Below, piece after piece: positions 46,433 to 61,091 of a stretch of 64,000 nt of DNA. This DNA is from Mercurialis annua (lineage: Eukaryota; Streptophyta; Magnoliopsida; Malpighiales; Euphorbiaceae), in NCBI RefSeq assembly GCF_937616625.2, contig NC_065577.1:27293501-27357500 (forward strand), read 5' to 3'. The position numbers and the translations under genes are program-made. How positions within the stretch are numbered: the first letter of the stretch is position 1; every line of letters begins with the position of its first letter. The notes beneath the pieces were generated by a model. It made no database searches, was not told where the DNA came from, and saw only the letters and a list, made by a program, of their open reading frames with translations.

Positions 46433-49191
46433 TTATAAACAAAGTGCAAATTAACAGTTTTAAGCTAAACTGGACTTTTAGCCACTTTGAGCCAAAGTGA
46501 ACCTTTAGCAGACAACTTAACATAAAAGGGAATGAATTTTATTCATTTCATTTCTCATAAAAAAAAGAGAAAGAAAGGATTTCCGAGATGGTATGAAAGC
46601 ACGTCGGTTAATCGTTTGAGTTAAATTGTAAGTTAACCGAACCAAAGTAGACTTTTACCACACTATGACATCATGTACTTCTTAGTTAAGGGGCTGCCAT
46701 CATTTCATTTTCCTAAGATAGAAAAATAGAAAAAAATAAGAGAAAAGGCTCTCTTCTTCTCCAAAAGACCGAACATCACCTCCATGTACAAACTCCATAG
46801 ATTCTTCACCAAAGCTCATGATTTTGGATGCAAACCATCATTAACCTCAAGGTAATCAAGGTAAGCTTAATAATTTCATGGATTTCTTGGTCAATTTTTG
46901 TAATTAATGGAAAAGAAAAGTTAGGGTTTATGAGTTTAATTTGGGGATTTTGTGAATTGGATATTCATTGATGTTCATAGGTTATATGAAGCAATTTTGA
47001 GGGTACATAGTGTATCATTATTTTTTGGCTTAGATAAAACTATTAAGGTGAGCAATATTCTGAAATTGGTTGAGGTTTGAATGGCGAAATTGAATGAGAA
47101 AATTGGCATTGGTTTCGGCATTTCTATGGAATTGATGATGTTTGATTATTGATAATCATAGACTATAGAATTTTGTTGTTATGCTTGATTGTTGAATGAA
47201 ATTTTGAACTGTAAAAGGGATAAGGGTTTCGACATAGAAGCTATGTTAAAGAAGTGATGTTCACTTGATGGTTTCATGCTTTGGTTATGAATAATTAGGG
47301 CTGACTTGAAGTTGATTTTGATTGTTGAATATTGGTGGCAAAATGGTTGAATGGTTCGGTCATTTTGTATTTCATGTTCAAATGCTTTTCGTGATATTAA
47401 GACATGAATTATGAATGATTATGATTGAATACGATGGCTGAATTATATAGATATAAGAAGTATAATTGTGATAGGTTTTAGTCCTGATGCATAATAATTT
47501 GTGATACGAATCGATGCAAACTAGTTTGACTATTTTACGAGAAGTCGTTAAAAGGTTTTAAACTAGAATAACACCAATTAGAAAGATAATTTTGGAATAT
47601 GTAATTGATGAAGTTAATGAGGTTAAGTTGATATAATATGACGGGTTATTTGATACGAACATCAAATATCAATCGGAATTAGATACGAGGCCGATTAATC
47701 GACAAAACAAAATGCGATTAAACGTTAAAGTCGAGATCAAACATAAAGTAAGTTATTCGATAAATAAATCAAATAACATTTTGAAACTTAGGTTTAAGTA
47801 ATAAACCTAAAAGACATAAAAGAAATAGAAAATCGCTATATCGATAAGAAAATAGAAATATATCGGGTTAGACGCGATAACACGATGGATTATATGAATA
47901 CGGCTGATTCTCGAGTCTAAAATATCTATCGAGATAGATTCTTACTCGAGATGTGTTTGATAATTGTCATAGGTTCGATAAGGAAACCTACTAGTGGACA
48001 AAGAGCTCAGGGAGCATGACAAGCATGATAATTGATCAAAGTTTTTGGATAGCAAGCAGTGAGTTTATATCAATGTTTACATTTGACGTATTTAAAATGC
48101 ATTTCTTTATACGCAATTGTTTTTATGCGAATTGCATAACATTAATTATAAATGAAATGCTTTATTTAAAATGGATACATCATTGCTTTGAAACCAGTAT
48201 AGATATGATGAAAAAAGCTTTTTTATTGGGAGGCAATAGGAATTGCGTGACCACCAGTTAAGTTCACGAGATCTACCGTATTGCATTTGATCAGAATTTT
48301 GAAGACGTCTTCCTTACTCGCAAGAGAAATGACGTAGAACTCGGTGGAATTATCTCGGGACCTATGTCTAGGGAATTAAACTTGGTGGAACTATTCCGGG
48401 ACTCACCTCGATTAGTTGGATGAAAGAGATGGTACGAGTTGAACTCAATTGAACTATCCCGGGATTATACCATATTATTTTGGTTGAACTTGGTGGAACT
48501 ATCCCGAGCGGTACCATCAGGAATAAGTATTAGAGACTAATTTAAGAGATCAGTTTTATATGAATTACGATGACATAAGATGAGGTTTAGGGTTTTGATC
48601 GAAAGTTATACATGGATGCATATGAATGATTGAATTAGAAGCATTGTTTTGAATGTTTTAGTTAATACTCACTTGTAAACTTATGAATTCACTCAGTTTT
48701 AACTAACCCCGTCGATATAACCCTTTTTCAGGTATATAGTATTGGATGTGACAAACTTCTATCCTTGTTTTAGAAGTCTTAAGTATGTATAGAATCAATC
48801 AATAGTGCTGCAGTAGTCGAGTCCTAGTTTGTACATATGGTTTGTCAAACAGTTTTGAATGATATGTATATACTCTGATGCTTTATAGACTTGTATAGTT
48901 TTGAAAAACTGCGCTTTAAACTGTTTTCTTTGATGTGGAACGGGCTATGCTAGGATGTGAGACATTGCATTATAAGACCCAGGTTCATATGTAACGTTTT
49001 CAGATTTGAATAGACGTTGTAAACGTCAAGCTTTGAAAAACTTTTATGAAAATGTTTTGTGAATGTTTATATGATTGATTGTTTGAAAGATTGCAAAATA
49101 TTTATAGCATTTTTAAGGCTTTCTATGGGTTTTAGAACTACCATTCCCATTCCCTAGCGCCGGTCTCGACTTGAGATTTCGGGTCGTGACA
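46433..49191 (+). repeat. 5' LTR of plus-strand noncoding element
   Basis: The right end GGGTCGTGACA at 49191 is followed by a primer site. It contains a leader with CCGAAC (near 46774) and a splice-donor-like AAGGTAAGC (near 46858), AGCAAGCAGTGAGTTTATAT near 48050, and four ACTCGGTGGAATTATC-type words at 48340-48510. The left edge is uncertain: the LTR seems to lack its first bases, and it stands head to head with the minus-strand LTR. A frame at 48016-48261 is a chance reading. Confidence 0.7.
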
Positions 49192-49195
49192 AAGT

Positions 49196-49207
49196 TGGTA
49201 TAAGAGC
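49196..49207 (+). other. Primer-binding site (initiator Met tRNA type)
   Basis: TGGTATAAGAGC, one base off the standard TGGTATCAGAGC, starts four bases after the LTR. Confidence 0.82.
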
Positions 49208-52200
49208 AATGGTTTAGATTCACAGGCCATTGCCTGCATGTATTCAATAATTTCTTGTAACTAGGTTTGACATTGTCACTAGGTTAAGCAAGGAACTACT
49301 TCAGCTATTTATGCTTCATAGGTTCTCATCCTTCCCTTCTAGGATATAAGACTGCAATATACACGTGTGTGTTGTCTAGACGACTCGATATCGATGCCCA
49401 TCATGAAATAACGTGAAGCACTGTCGAAGTCGTTCAACATTAATACAAAGGGAAATTTGCGTAAAAAGTACGGATTCAGAGAATTGGGGTAGTATGGAGA
49501 ACTCTTACTGATTACAGAGTTTATGGTTATTCATTTAAATGATTTTAAGAGGATAATTGTGCTTAGACATGAGGTAAATGTGTATAACTGCCACAACATT
49601 GATAGAAATACATCACTACGTAAATGAATATATGCATTAGTAAACCATGCATCACTTATACAAAAATAAGTTGTGACAACTCTTTAGGGATGAGAAATAT
49701 CATTACCCTATGCACAATTATGTAGATGTTTAAAAAATGAGTTTTAAACAAATTGTTTTGAAAATGCACGCAAATGATTGAAATATTTCAAATAGACCAT
49801 AACTCTGTAACAAAAATAAATACTCAAGATCAAGTAGTAAGCAATTCTCGATGGGGCAACAAAAGCATACAAGAGTGGAAGTTGGAGAATACAATTGTGA
49901 CCAGGAAGTACACAACTAGTTGTAGCTAAACAAACTACAACTTGTATCGGATATAGGTATTTATCAGAGTTACGATGAGCTAAGGATAGGAATATCCTTA
50001 AACGAGATGTCCAGGGCATTGTACCCTGAGACACTAGGAGTAAGAAAGGAGAGATAGAACCCGATGATAAGGCAGAAATTAGGACATTAAAAATACACGA
50101 TTTCTCACTAGCAATTGGTACAACTTGAGTTAAGGAAATCTCAGGGTAAGTGAAAGGTACATGATTCAAGGTATAGTTGATAGAGATAATGTATCGATGA
50201 GACGAGTTTCAGATGCATGAAAACTGGCAAGGTGTAGTAAACCCTCATATCTTATAATTAAATCGTTTGATCAATTTAATTTTGGAATATAATATTCATA
50301 AGACGGTTATATAGGGTTTAACCGTTTGTGATCGTTGAACAAAGAACTATATGATATATTTTTTTTCTGAAAATAATCATGGGAAACTTTCGTGAATTTC
50401 GGCAGTGAGCCAAAAGTGCAAATGATAAAAGCATGAAATATATAGTTCAATTAACTAAAGATTATCAATGTAAGCTCCATATATGTATAAATAAAATTGT
50501 GAACTGTTGTGAAACAGTGATTTTAAATTGTGAAAATTCTGATAACCACTCCTAGTGGTTGTGAATTTTCGGCGGATTGGTGCGAAATATACATGTAGAG
50601 TACATGTATTTGAAAGTCGAGCCAGAAATGTGGAAAGTATGGCCGACCAAAAGTTGAAAATGTGAAATAGACATTTTATTTTAATGTGAAGTGATTGGAA
50701 ATCAGAGCGAGAAGTTGATAGTTAGTTAACTAAATATAGTAGTTGCTATAGAGAATTGAGAATGACTCGTAACTGCAAGCAAAGAAATTATATGTATAAG
50801 ATTAAGAAGTAATACATAGTAGTAACAAATATAAAACATCATATAGAGATAGTTTGATACTGGACATGGCTTCACACCTCATAAGTAGAGCCTATTAAGT
50901 AGTAATCGTATAAGAAGAATTTATTTAGATTTTATTTTTGCATAAAAGAATTTAGTGGAGGTTTTTGGTTGGTATTGTTTTAATAATATTGTATGGTTTA
51001 ATGGACTGCAAGTATGGAGTTTAATTTTTTTTGAGTCTATCGAGTGCATATCTCACATCTAGCAAAGGTTTTATCGAGAAATTGATTTCAAACAAAAAAT
51101 TTGTGAAAGTATTTGAAATTTTATCACGTAAGTGTACCCAGAAATATCATGAACATGCATTTTGAATGTCACGAATAGGAAATTGCATTGAGCACTGAGT
51201 ATGTTCACTAAGTACATGCATCACATGCATAGAAATGATTAGAGTTGGATGCAACTCTTTTGGGATGAGAGGTTTCATCACCCTAGCGCACAATTATGTA
51301 AAAAGGGATTTTATCGATAAAGTGTTTTTAAAAAATATATTTGAAACGAACTCGCGAGTCACATTGTGATAAACTAATTTATAAAGTAGTTGGATTTCAA
51401 ATGGTTTTGAATTTTTTTATTAAAAGGTAGATGGACAAATACTCTATGACGCTAGTGGTGAATTGAGGACGACCACGTTGTAAAGGATTGGGTTATATTA
51501 TTGGAATAACTATATTTCATAATATATAGTTCAATTTAAGGTTGCACTAGAGATTTTATTTTGATAAGCTCGATAAAATGTTGGAGTAGGATTGGAAAGT
51601 TTATGTGTTAGTTTTCGATATATATTTGAGGAGTGTCGAATTAAATAATTTGTTTATGATCCACACGTGTGTGTATTCAGTGTGATTTTAAAAGATGTTT
51701 TGTTTTTCGGATACGATTTATGTCCATTGTTTTGATATATTTATATAAAAATCTATTTGTAAATAGTGAGATGTACATTGCAAGATTTTTACCTTTTGCG
51801 AAAAGGCTAATTTTTTTTAATTTATTTAAAGGGAATTATAAATTTTGCGAGTTGGCTATTTTATAAATTTGTAAATTTATCAAAAGCGAGATTTAAATGC
51901 GAATTCAGAAATTATAGGAGTTTTAAAAACATGATGTGTATAAAAAGCGGGATGTTTTTCAAAGGTTTGTTGTTTTCGATTTTGAAAATAAAATGGAGTA
52001 CTTTGAGCCTAACCAATAACCCAACATTTCGTAATCTGGATCTAAGAGATCTTTCATTATGCACGAGGTTATAGTTGAGTTGTGTTATAATTTTTAAGAA
52101 TTGATTTTGATTTAGATATTTGGGTTTGTTGATCGGAGGATCATGATTAATGGATTTCGACAATAAGGTTTATTGTTCGATAATTTTGATTGAGGTTTTT

Positions 52201-53135
52201 TATGGGTTGAACATTATTGATTGATTGGCTGTTAAACCGAGTGTTTCATTTATGGTTTTTATATTGTAATATTCATTCGTATATGATTGTAGCGAGTATT
52301 TTGATAATGGTTACTTTGTTTTGAGATCATTAGCGAATGAGTGGTAAGGATTGATGAATTTATTTTGGTTTGGAAATTTTATTATTTTCGGATTGAGGCG
52401 ATAGACTTGGGTATAGTAAGAACTACAATTTGAACCGTGGGCTTGTTCTTGCACCTTGTTAGTATGGTTTTGGAAGTCGGTCAGATTTGAACTATTAATG
52501 GTTTCACCTTATTAGGAGGTGTTTTATAGTCTTTGGCTATAGTATTTTTTAGTATTAAATTGTTGTTTGATCGAGTATATGTTTGCACTTTTGTGTGTTC
52601 GATCTTTTGAGGCATAGATTAAGTTTGAAATTTAAGTTTGATGTTGGAGAGAGTATCTTCGATCTAATGGAGATAGAGAGCCGTTTATTTGACATAAGAC
52701 TTTTAGGATCCAGAATAAAAGATTTTAATTTTTAGTTATAGGCTTGTGTGTTCCTTCGTGTCCACCTAGTCTTGGTGTTGATGTTATGTGTTACGCAGGA
52801 GTTTAGCTTTAAGGCTGGTTTAATCATATAAGATTAATGAGAGTAATTGAGCGGTGGTATTAGAGTTAACTTTTAAGGGGAAAACCCTTAGAGAGATGTA
52901 TGATAGTACGTATGCTGTTGAGTAAAGGAAGTCATGTGGTTAAACTTGTTGCTTAGTCACCCTGTTAAGACTCGTGTTAAAGATTAGTAGTCCGATGCAT
53001 GAATAAATTATCTTTTTTGTTTTCCTTGGAGTACGTTGGGTTTGTTGTTTATGTGTTTTTATTACTTTTGTGAGCGTACTATCTTTGATGTTTTGTTTGA
53101 GATATTTTGTTTTAAATGCGAGGACAAATTTTATC
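49208..53135 (+). other. Noncoding interior, chimeric
   Basis: No gag or pol. 49208 to about 50940 matches 54285-55860 (type I). About 50960-53149 matches 17460-20067 (type II). The change of partner near 50950 suggests recombination between two noncoding families. Hairpin blocks occur in both halves (49678-49725, 51251-51300). The longest frame, 141 codons on the minus strand at 49744-50169, is not preserved in the related copy. Confidence 0.7.
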
Positions 53136-54284
53136 AAGGTGCGGAAAATGTAATACCCCGTGTTTTAAAACCTGTTTTGGTCGTTTGGTTGTTCGTTCAA
53201 AGTTTGGTTTGTGATGGACTTTGGTTGTGTTTTTGCTTCGACATGTTCTCGTTGTGTTTCCGACTTGTTTTCGGATCGATATATGTTGGGATTAGCATAT
53301 GTAGTACCTTGGTTGTGTTGTGTTGAGTGACTTATGTGTATCTCGTGAGCCTTTAAGTATTTGATGTTGAATTGATTTATTTCTGGGTTGTTAATGTTCG
53401 CATGTTTTCTAAATTTTCCATGCTGTAGTAAAACTTCCATATCTCCCAATTGAACCGTCAGATTGGGGTAACCATTGGATAAGTTGTGCATAAGAAGTGA
53501 TTATCTTTCATTCGACCGTTCAGATCGTCGTTTTGACCTTTTTGGGGTCAATCCGACCAATAACTAGACCTGATGGGTACAACCTGCCGTAGGTCCGGTC
53601 AACTATGTTTTTTGTTGTGCCAATGAGTCAACTGGATGTAAAACCGAACCTGCTGTATAGAACCGGCTGTAGGTCCGGTTTTGCTTCATTTTTGCCTATA
53701 AAAACTTCATTTATGTGACCTAATCAGCCCCCTTTCGATTTTACAAGCCCTAAGCTCATTCTAAACTATTTCTAAACGTTTCTCACTCGATCTTTGCTGC
53801 CTCAATCAATTGTTAAGTGTTTAATCAATAATTTCCATTCCAAATCCTTGATTGATTTTTTTTAGTTTGATTCAATTCGTGGTTCAATTGTTTTTTGATT
53901 CGATTTTTGTAGCGTTGGAACCACCTCAATTCTGACATTATTTGTTTCCTTGGGTTGTTAAGGTTTCTAATCCTTTTCATTCTCGTTTTACTTGATTCGA
54001 TTGTTGTGTTGCGTTGTTGTTGTTCATATTTTGTGATGTTGATTGTTGTGACTTTGGTTTGGATAAATAGTGGTTGTTTATGCATGTTATAGGGCTGATT
54101 TATAATGTTGAGATTGTTGTTATCATTCCTTCCATGTTTATTGAATTAAATTAAGAATTGGTTATCTTAGTTTAAAAACTTCATATTGCTTTGTCTATAA
54201 AGTGTTTTGAGTTGTTAGTGCTGCACATAACTAAGTTATCATGTTATTAATGATTGGATATGATTATTGTTGATTCATATTAGG
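53136..54284 (+). mobile_element. Polypurine tract and truncated 3' LTR
   Basis: AAGGTGCGGAAAA (53136-53148) abuts TGTAATACCCCG at 53149. The LTR matches the left half of the solo LTR at 14827-17023, has AACCGG/GGTCCGG words (53590-53690) before a TATAAAAAC box near 53697, and stops near 54284 where another interior starts. Confidence 0.75.
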
Positions 54285-57200
54285 AGGATTATGTATAACG
54301 CCAATTGATGTACTGCAACACATAGGATTCGAGTCATGTCGTCTACACATATACCTATTTTTCATAGGTTCCAAGCCTTCCCTTCTAGGATATAAGACTG
54401 CGATATACGCGTGCGTATAGTCTAGACGATTTGATATCGATGCTTGAATATCAAGAATGGAAAAACGTGAAGACACTGTCGAAGTCATTCGATAGCAGTA
54501 AAAGGGACAAGTGACGAAAGAGGTACGAACTCAGAGAAGTGGAGTAGTTGTGGAGGCAATCTTACTGGTTACAAAATTTAGGGTCCAAAAGAATCACTAT
54601 AGAAAATCATATTCAAATTATATATGTATATATACATAAAACAATTTTTATAGGACATGCATCATATACATTGATATATCAAGAGAAAAATGATTTGCAA
54701 AGGGAACTCTTTGGGGATAAGAGATTTCATCGCCATGGTGCACAATTATGCAGATGTTTAAAAAGTGAGTTTTTAACAAATTGTTTTGAAAATGCGTGCA
54801 AATGATCGAAATATTTCAAACAAATTTGTTTTTCTTGTAAGGATACCTAGACTAGAACTCGGTATCAAAAGAAAATACTAGAGATCAAGTAGTAAGCGAT
54901 TCTCGAGGGGGCAACAGAAGTACATAAGAATGGAAGTTGGAGAATACAGTTGTGACTAGAAAAGCACGAAGTTATTTGCAGTTCAATGAACTACAACTTG
55001 CATCTGGATAGCAATGCATATCCGAGTTATGATAAGTTAAGGATGAGAATATCCTTAAATAAGGTGTCTAGGGCATTGTACCCTGAAACACTAGGAGTAA
55101 GAATGGAGAGATAGAACCTACTGATCGAGCAGTGATTAACACGTTAGAGATACATGACTTCTCACTAGAGATTAGTATAACTTGAGTTTAGGAAGACTCA
55201 AGATAAATGGAATATACATGATTCAAGGAGTAGTAGATAGAGATAGTGTATTGATAAGGCGAGTTTCAGATGATGTCTAAAAAGCGACACGGTATAGTAA
55301 AACCCTATTAACTTTTGACCAAACTGTTGGATCGGTTTTATTTTGGAATATCATATTCCTAAGACGGTTACCTAGAGAATAACTGATGCGATCGTTGAAA
55401 GGAGAGGTAGACGATAGTTATTTTTGAAAGTAACGATGAAAAATTTGCGTGAATTTTGGCAGTAAGACAAAAGTGCAAGTGATGAAATTATGAGCTATAG
55501 AGTTTAATTAACTTAGGATTATCAATATAAGCTCCATATATATGTAAATAAAATTGAAAACTGTTGAGAAACAGTGGTTTTAAATTGTGAAAATTCTGAT
55601 AACCAGGCCTAGGTGACTGTGAAGTCTTCGCTGGCTGGTGCGGATTATGCATGTAGAGTACATGTTTTTGAAAGTCGGGCCGGAAATGTGTAAAGTATGG
55701 CCGATAAAAAGTGAAAAATGTGAAATAGATGTTTTATTTATTAATATGAATGTTTTAAAAATGGAGCGAGAAGTTGATAGTCAATTAATTAATTGTAGTA
55801 ATGGATATAGAGCATTGAGAATGACTACTCTTAGCTGTGAGCGAGAAGGATATAGATAGAAAGCTAAGAGGTAATGCTTAGCCATTATCAGACCAAAAAT
55901 GTATGGTCTGAAGGTTATGCATCAGAATGAATGAAAGATTCTGAGTAAGCAATAGTTTGACATAAACAATATGTTAAGAGTAGAAATATCTAGATAAGAG
56001 CTCCGCGATAATGAAAGGAAAAAGACTGTAAACTCACGAAGGGGCACATCAGATAGTATAAGTATGTAAAAAGATAAAGAGGTGATATACAAAGTAACGT
56101 TGTAGGAAACGAGTTATAATGAAATAGGCGTACGAGTGAAAGGTAAATCGCTTATTGTATTAAAAAGAATGTATATGGAAAAGAAGTATTAAGTCTAAGC
56201 GCTTATATTAAAGAATTATATAAGCTATAAATGCAGAATAAGAAGAGAGAACATAAGTTGTGACTGGTGTGTATCAATATTAAGAGTAACATGGAAATGT
56301 TTTATTGATACGTGCAATAGTGAGTTTGACATTACCTAGCTATGATGTAAGTAAAGTCATTAACTTAAGCTCAATTGAGATTGAGATAAGGTACACTAAC
56401 AATGACGTTATCAGTAGTAGATATAATTATAAGAGTGCAAATGAGTATTGCACGAAGGGGGATAGAGAAGTATAATAGAAATACGTCTCACACGTTTGTA
56501 AAACGTGAATAAGAAATAAATTAAACTAAGGGCTATCGTGAAGGTAGCATAAGTCAAATCCGATAAGTTGATTTATAGAATGTATATGATTACTACTAGT
56601 TTTAATGTGAAGTGAGTGAACACTTTAAATGTCCTTTATGAGCTATATAAGAACAAGTGGTCAAGTTATTTCTAGATTATTTCTAGAAGTGGTGTTAATG
56701 GATAATGAGTCTGTATGACTGATAGAGGAAGGAGACGCATAATGTGTGCGTCCAGTGTTATAAATTCTGAGAGAATGTCAGAATTTATTGAAGATTTCCA
56801 AATGTAAGTGACAATTTGGAAACACTAGAAATCTTAGATGATATCTAGTTAATATGAGAATGAGTGAAATGGTTATAAATGGAAAAAAAACACCTGTATG
56901 GTTGAAGAAATTAGAAATTTCTTGAGTTTCGCAGAGTATTGCGAACATTGCTTGCAATATTTTCAACAATCTTTGCATTAGCAATGAAATTTAATAAAGA
57001 AAGCGTGAAAGTTGATTAGATAAATAAACTAAGATAAATTTTGGGGATTTAAAAGGGAATGATTGACTATAGTGCAAGCATTAGCACTATTCATAAGATG
57101 TTGAAAGAGTCAAGTAGAGATATGTTATGAGATAAGATGATTGAGATATAGAAAATGTTCCTCGATGGCTGAGAAAGCACGAGGTAATTGCCAATGTATG

Positions 57201-58856
57201 AAATGGAATTGACAATAACTATAGTCACAACAAAAGTTGCAAGACATTAGTAGTGTGATATGAGGTGCGAATTATTTATGAGAATAAGAGATATTGTAAT
57301 AGGAGTCAAGAGGCACTACTTGTATTATACAAGGAGTAAGTTGCCTACGGATTAAAAGTCAATGAAAGTTTGATTTATGATATAAGAAAAGTATCATATA
57401 GAGATCATATGACATAACGGTAAAGTTGGTAATTAGTGGATTGTTAATCAGAGTAGCGTAGTGAAAGTGTGGAGGTTTGCAGGAATTATATGCATACTAC
57501 ACTACTGTGCTAGTGATCATTCAAAGTATGATCAAGTGTTAAATATAAGGTTTTAGACCTTATAAATCTATTAGCTCAATTAAGTATGAGATCAATATGA
57601 AGTGATTAACTTAAAGACAATATAAGTTAGAAATACTCAACTAGAGTACGTGATGGATGTAGATCAGCAAAGAAAAGTTTATGAATTCATTATTGTTGAT
57701 GAAATACTGAAATTGGCCGATAGATTGTGTGAACAAGACACGTATAGTTTGAGAGTCAATATAAGTGTTTTGTCGCGGTACCACGAAAAGGTACAATGAT
57801 GTCAAAGATATATATCAAGGGAACGATATAAAGAAAGAGGTGAAAAGGATGGTAGTAAAATGTCTAAAGGACAAGTAGTCGAATAAAAATGCCAGTGACT
57901 ATACAGATTTTGGCAACTATTTCAAGATCTAGTATGGAAATGAGAAGAGATGTCAAGAGATTTTGTAGTCAAAATACCTAAGTATTAGGAAAGTTTTGAC
58001 TCAATATAAATGATGGTGGATAGTATGATAAAGATCATACATTCCATACTCTTAAGACTTTGTATACAATAGCAAGTTGATGAGAGTCTAGACGATAAAA
58101 CTGAAGTCAGCGGATGACTAGAACTAGCGAGAAGTTTTAGATCAGTAAATAGACAGTAGTATCGTTTGTTGCCCATAAGTAGCAAACGACTTAAAGGGGT
58201 AAACCCAGTAGTAAGAGTATACATATACCAAGTGTATAAAAGTCAATGGAGCTAAAAAAAAACTCATAGAAAATGCTATGAGAAGGCATTATGAGATCAA
58301 AACAGTTGATCTCCTTTGTGTTTAGAGAAGTGAAAGAAAGAGAGGTTACAGAATACATAAATTGTGTATATATATACGATGGAATAGTGTGAGATGACAC
58401 ACTTTGTCGATGGATGAAATGCACAAACCCATAGGGATAGGAAAGTGGAAAGAGATAGAAATCGTGTAAGTATATACGATTGAACAGTGTTAGGACTTAC
58501 ACTTCATTGATTGACGAAGAACATTTAGAGATAGACATTGATCCAAAAGTGAAAGAGTAATAGAAAAGTTAAGAGAAATACGATAAAGAATATAACCTAA
58601 GTTATAAAGAGATGTGGAATGTTAATTCTAATTCATGAGGAATCGTGATATATGGAAGACCGCATTTAAATGCCACTGATGGGTTAGATTTGTACGGAGC
58701 ATTAGTATATGAAATGAAGGTTGTTAGGGTTTAATTTGAAACCATCACCTTAGGTCAAACTTATGATACGTAATGTATAAGGATGGAAATATGAAATGCA
58801 ATATAGAGTTATTTGATAAGTGGCATTAGATTTTAAATTCGAGGATGAATTTTTAT
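54285..58856 (+). other. Noncoding interior, type I, 5' end missing
   Basis: About 4.6 kb with no usable frame. The first ~1.6 kb matches 49300-50940. The rest is AT-rich and purine-biased on the plus strand, with no coding motif I recognise. It ends in GAGGATGAATTTTTATAAGG, the usual lead-in to a polypurine tract. Confidence 0.65.
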
Positions 58857-59364
58857 AAGGAGGACAGAATGTAACATCATGTAATTTTGAGTAATTAGAA
58901 TACGCCATGAGGTCAAATTGAAGTACTCAATATATTAAAAAAAATACTTTTAGGGTTCAAATATTAAAAAAAAAATTGAAAAGACTAAGTTTAATAGTTA
59001 AAAGATAATAGTCAACTTTGACTATTTAAAGAAATTAAATTTAAATCACGGAAAGTGATTTAATGAACCGGAAATACATAAATTTAATTTAAGTGTAAAT
59101 ATAATGTATAAGTATCCCTGAAGGTATATCGTGATAATAGAAGATAAATATTTCAATCAAAAATTTAAATTTTAATAAAGAGATGTAAACGGTACTAATA
59201 AAAAAGAGAATATGACTAGGCATCGTAGATGTAAATATATTGATAATAAATATATCAATATACCACTCTAGTTGGAGAGTTTATTATTTCGGATAAAATC
59301 TCGAAGTTAAAATATCGAAACTCGTAAGTTTCGACGTTAAATTAAAGAAAATAAGTTAATATAC

Positions 59365-59395
<31 letters not shown>

Positions 59396-60806
59396 CTAGT
59401 TTCGCATTACGTTTTATGCACGTGGCTCGTAACGTAACTCGTCAATGTACATATTAGTAAATTTATTATAATTATATCATTTTTTTATTTATAATTAATA
59501 TTAAATTAGTTAAGAATTTTTGAAAAAGTAAATATAATATATTTGGTTATTAAATTGTTTCCATACTGAATTTATTCATCTTTTGGTTTTATAATAACCA
59601 TAATTAAATAATTAACTTAATTTTATCAATAATATCTTTAGATATAATAAGATTGAAATTTAAATAATAATATTTTTACCGAATACAATATTTTAATTTT
59701 GTAGTTCAATCAAACTAAAAGATAGGTATTCCTACTAATTTGGAGACAATTTAGTTATTTTTTACATACTAAAAACTAAATTGGAGATAATTTAGCTACC
59801 TATTCTAATTAGGAATTTAATTATAATAGTGATTAATTAAATAACTAATTAGTTAATGACTATAAAACCTTTATTTAGTTATAAACTGAAAAGTATTATC
59901 CAGTAAATTTGCATGTCCCCCCCCCCATCCGTGCTTTTATATATAGTATAGATGTATATATTAAAAGTTAAAAACAAAATAAATAAGAAAGAAAAAGAAA
60001 GATGAGGCGGTGATGAAGTGGAAGAAAAGAAAAAAAGAAATATTCATTTTAATCCTTGAATTTTTACATTAATTAGTTTGAATTATAAATAAATTAAATG
60101 TTATTAGTTAGTCCAAATTAAAATAAAATAATTTATAAGTCCCGAGCGAATAACTTTGGTGTCAATATTCGCGAAATAATTGACAAAGTTATCATCAAAT
60201 GTTTATGAAATTAGGACATAGTAATTTTAGTCAAGTCAGACGGATTTGGATCTAATAAATCTTCCGGGATTTATTAACTTTGGCGAAATTCGGTAGTCGT
60301 TTCCGTTTGGGCTACGGACGACTAATTAAGCAGTTGTGTTAAAGTGCATGATTGAAATAGCACTAAAGAGTACTTTAACCAATACTATATATATATACGT
60401 TTTTATTCAAGTGAAATGAGTGGAGAAACTCATTTCTTCATATTTCATAAGAAATGTTGAACAACTCATGCACTCAGAGGCGCGTTGGTTAGGGTTTCGG
60501 ATCCATTCGTCTGATTTCTCGATTCTGACTCCGATTTCTTTGATAATCTGCACGTATTCGAGGTAATAATCGTTAATTTGAATTCTGTTATTTAGAAATT
60601 GGATTATATTGGAGTTTTAAATGGTTATTGTATTGAATCGGTCGAATTCGTATCGATTCGAAGTTGTAATTGCGGATTAGGATTAGATTAATATTAAATT
60701 GGTGTTTTTGAATGTTTTGGAGTGTTTTTAGAATGTTTAAGCATGTCGTAAAAGGCTTGGAATGAAAGTTCCGGGGCATTGCGCAAGTGTGCGGGCGCAC
60801 AGCCAA
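58857..60806 (+). mobile_element. Polypurine tract and truncated 3' LTR
   Basis: AGGAGGACAGAA abuts TGTAACATCATG at 58870. The sequence from 59227 on is the duplicate of window positions 1-1670, with CCAAT/TATA near 60378-60397. It stops at 60806, where PMEI-unit sequence starts, at exactly the same junction as at 1670. Confidence 0.7.
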
Positions 60807-61091
60807 TGTACTTATATGTCTTTCAATAAATTAATTATTTTATATATTACTGATAATAAATTTTAAAAACTAATTATCAAACAAACATATATAATTAATA
60901 AATTACAATAACAATACCAAGTATTTTAAAATGATAATATTACATAAATAATAAAGAACAATAATAATAAATGTATATAATTTTTAATTTATATACTAAC
61001 CGAAAAGAATTTTTTTATGAAAAGAATGTAAATACCATTTGTTTTTTGATAAAACAAATATAATTTGATATTACAGATGAAAATACAAAAG

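Noticed and set aside
48016..48261. 81-codon plus-strand frame
   Set aside because: Falls in the LTR stretch shared (inverted) with 25140-25550, where it is not open.
49744..50169. 141-codon minus-strand frame
   Set aside because: Inside noncoding retroelement interior; the related copy near 54760-55180 does not keep the frame and it resembles no family I know.
53036..53491. Overlapping frames of 96 and 108 codons on opposite strands
   Set aside because: They span the polypurine tract and LTR start, with no conservation against the matching LTR at 14827.
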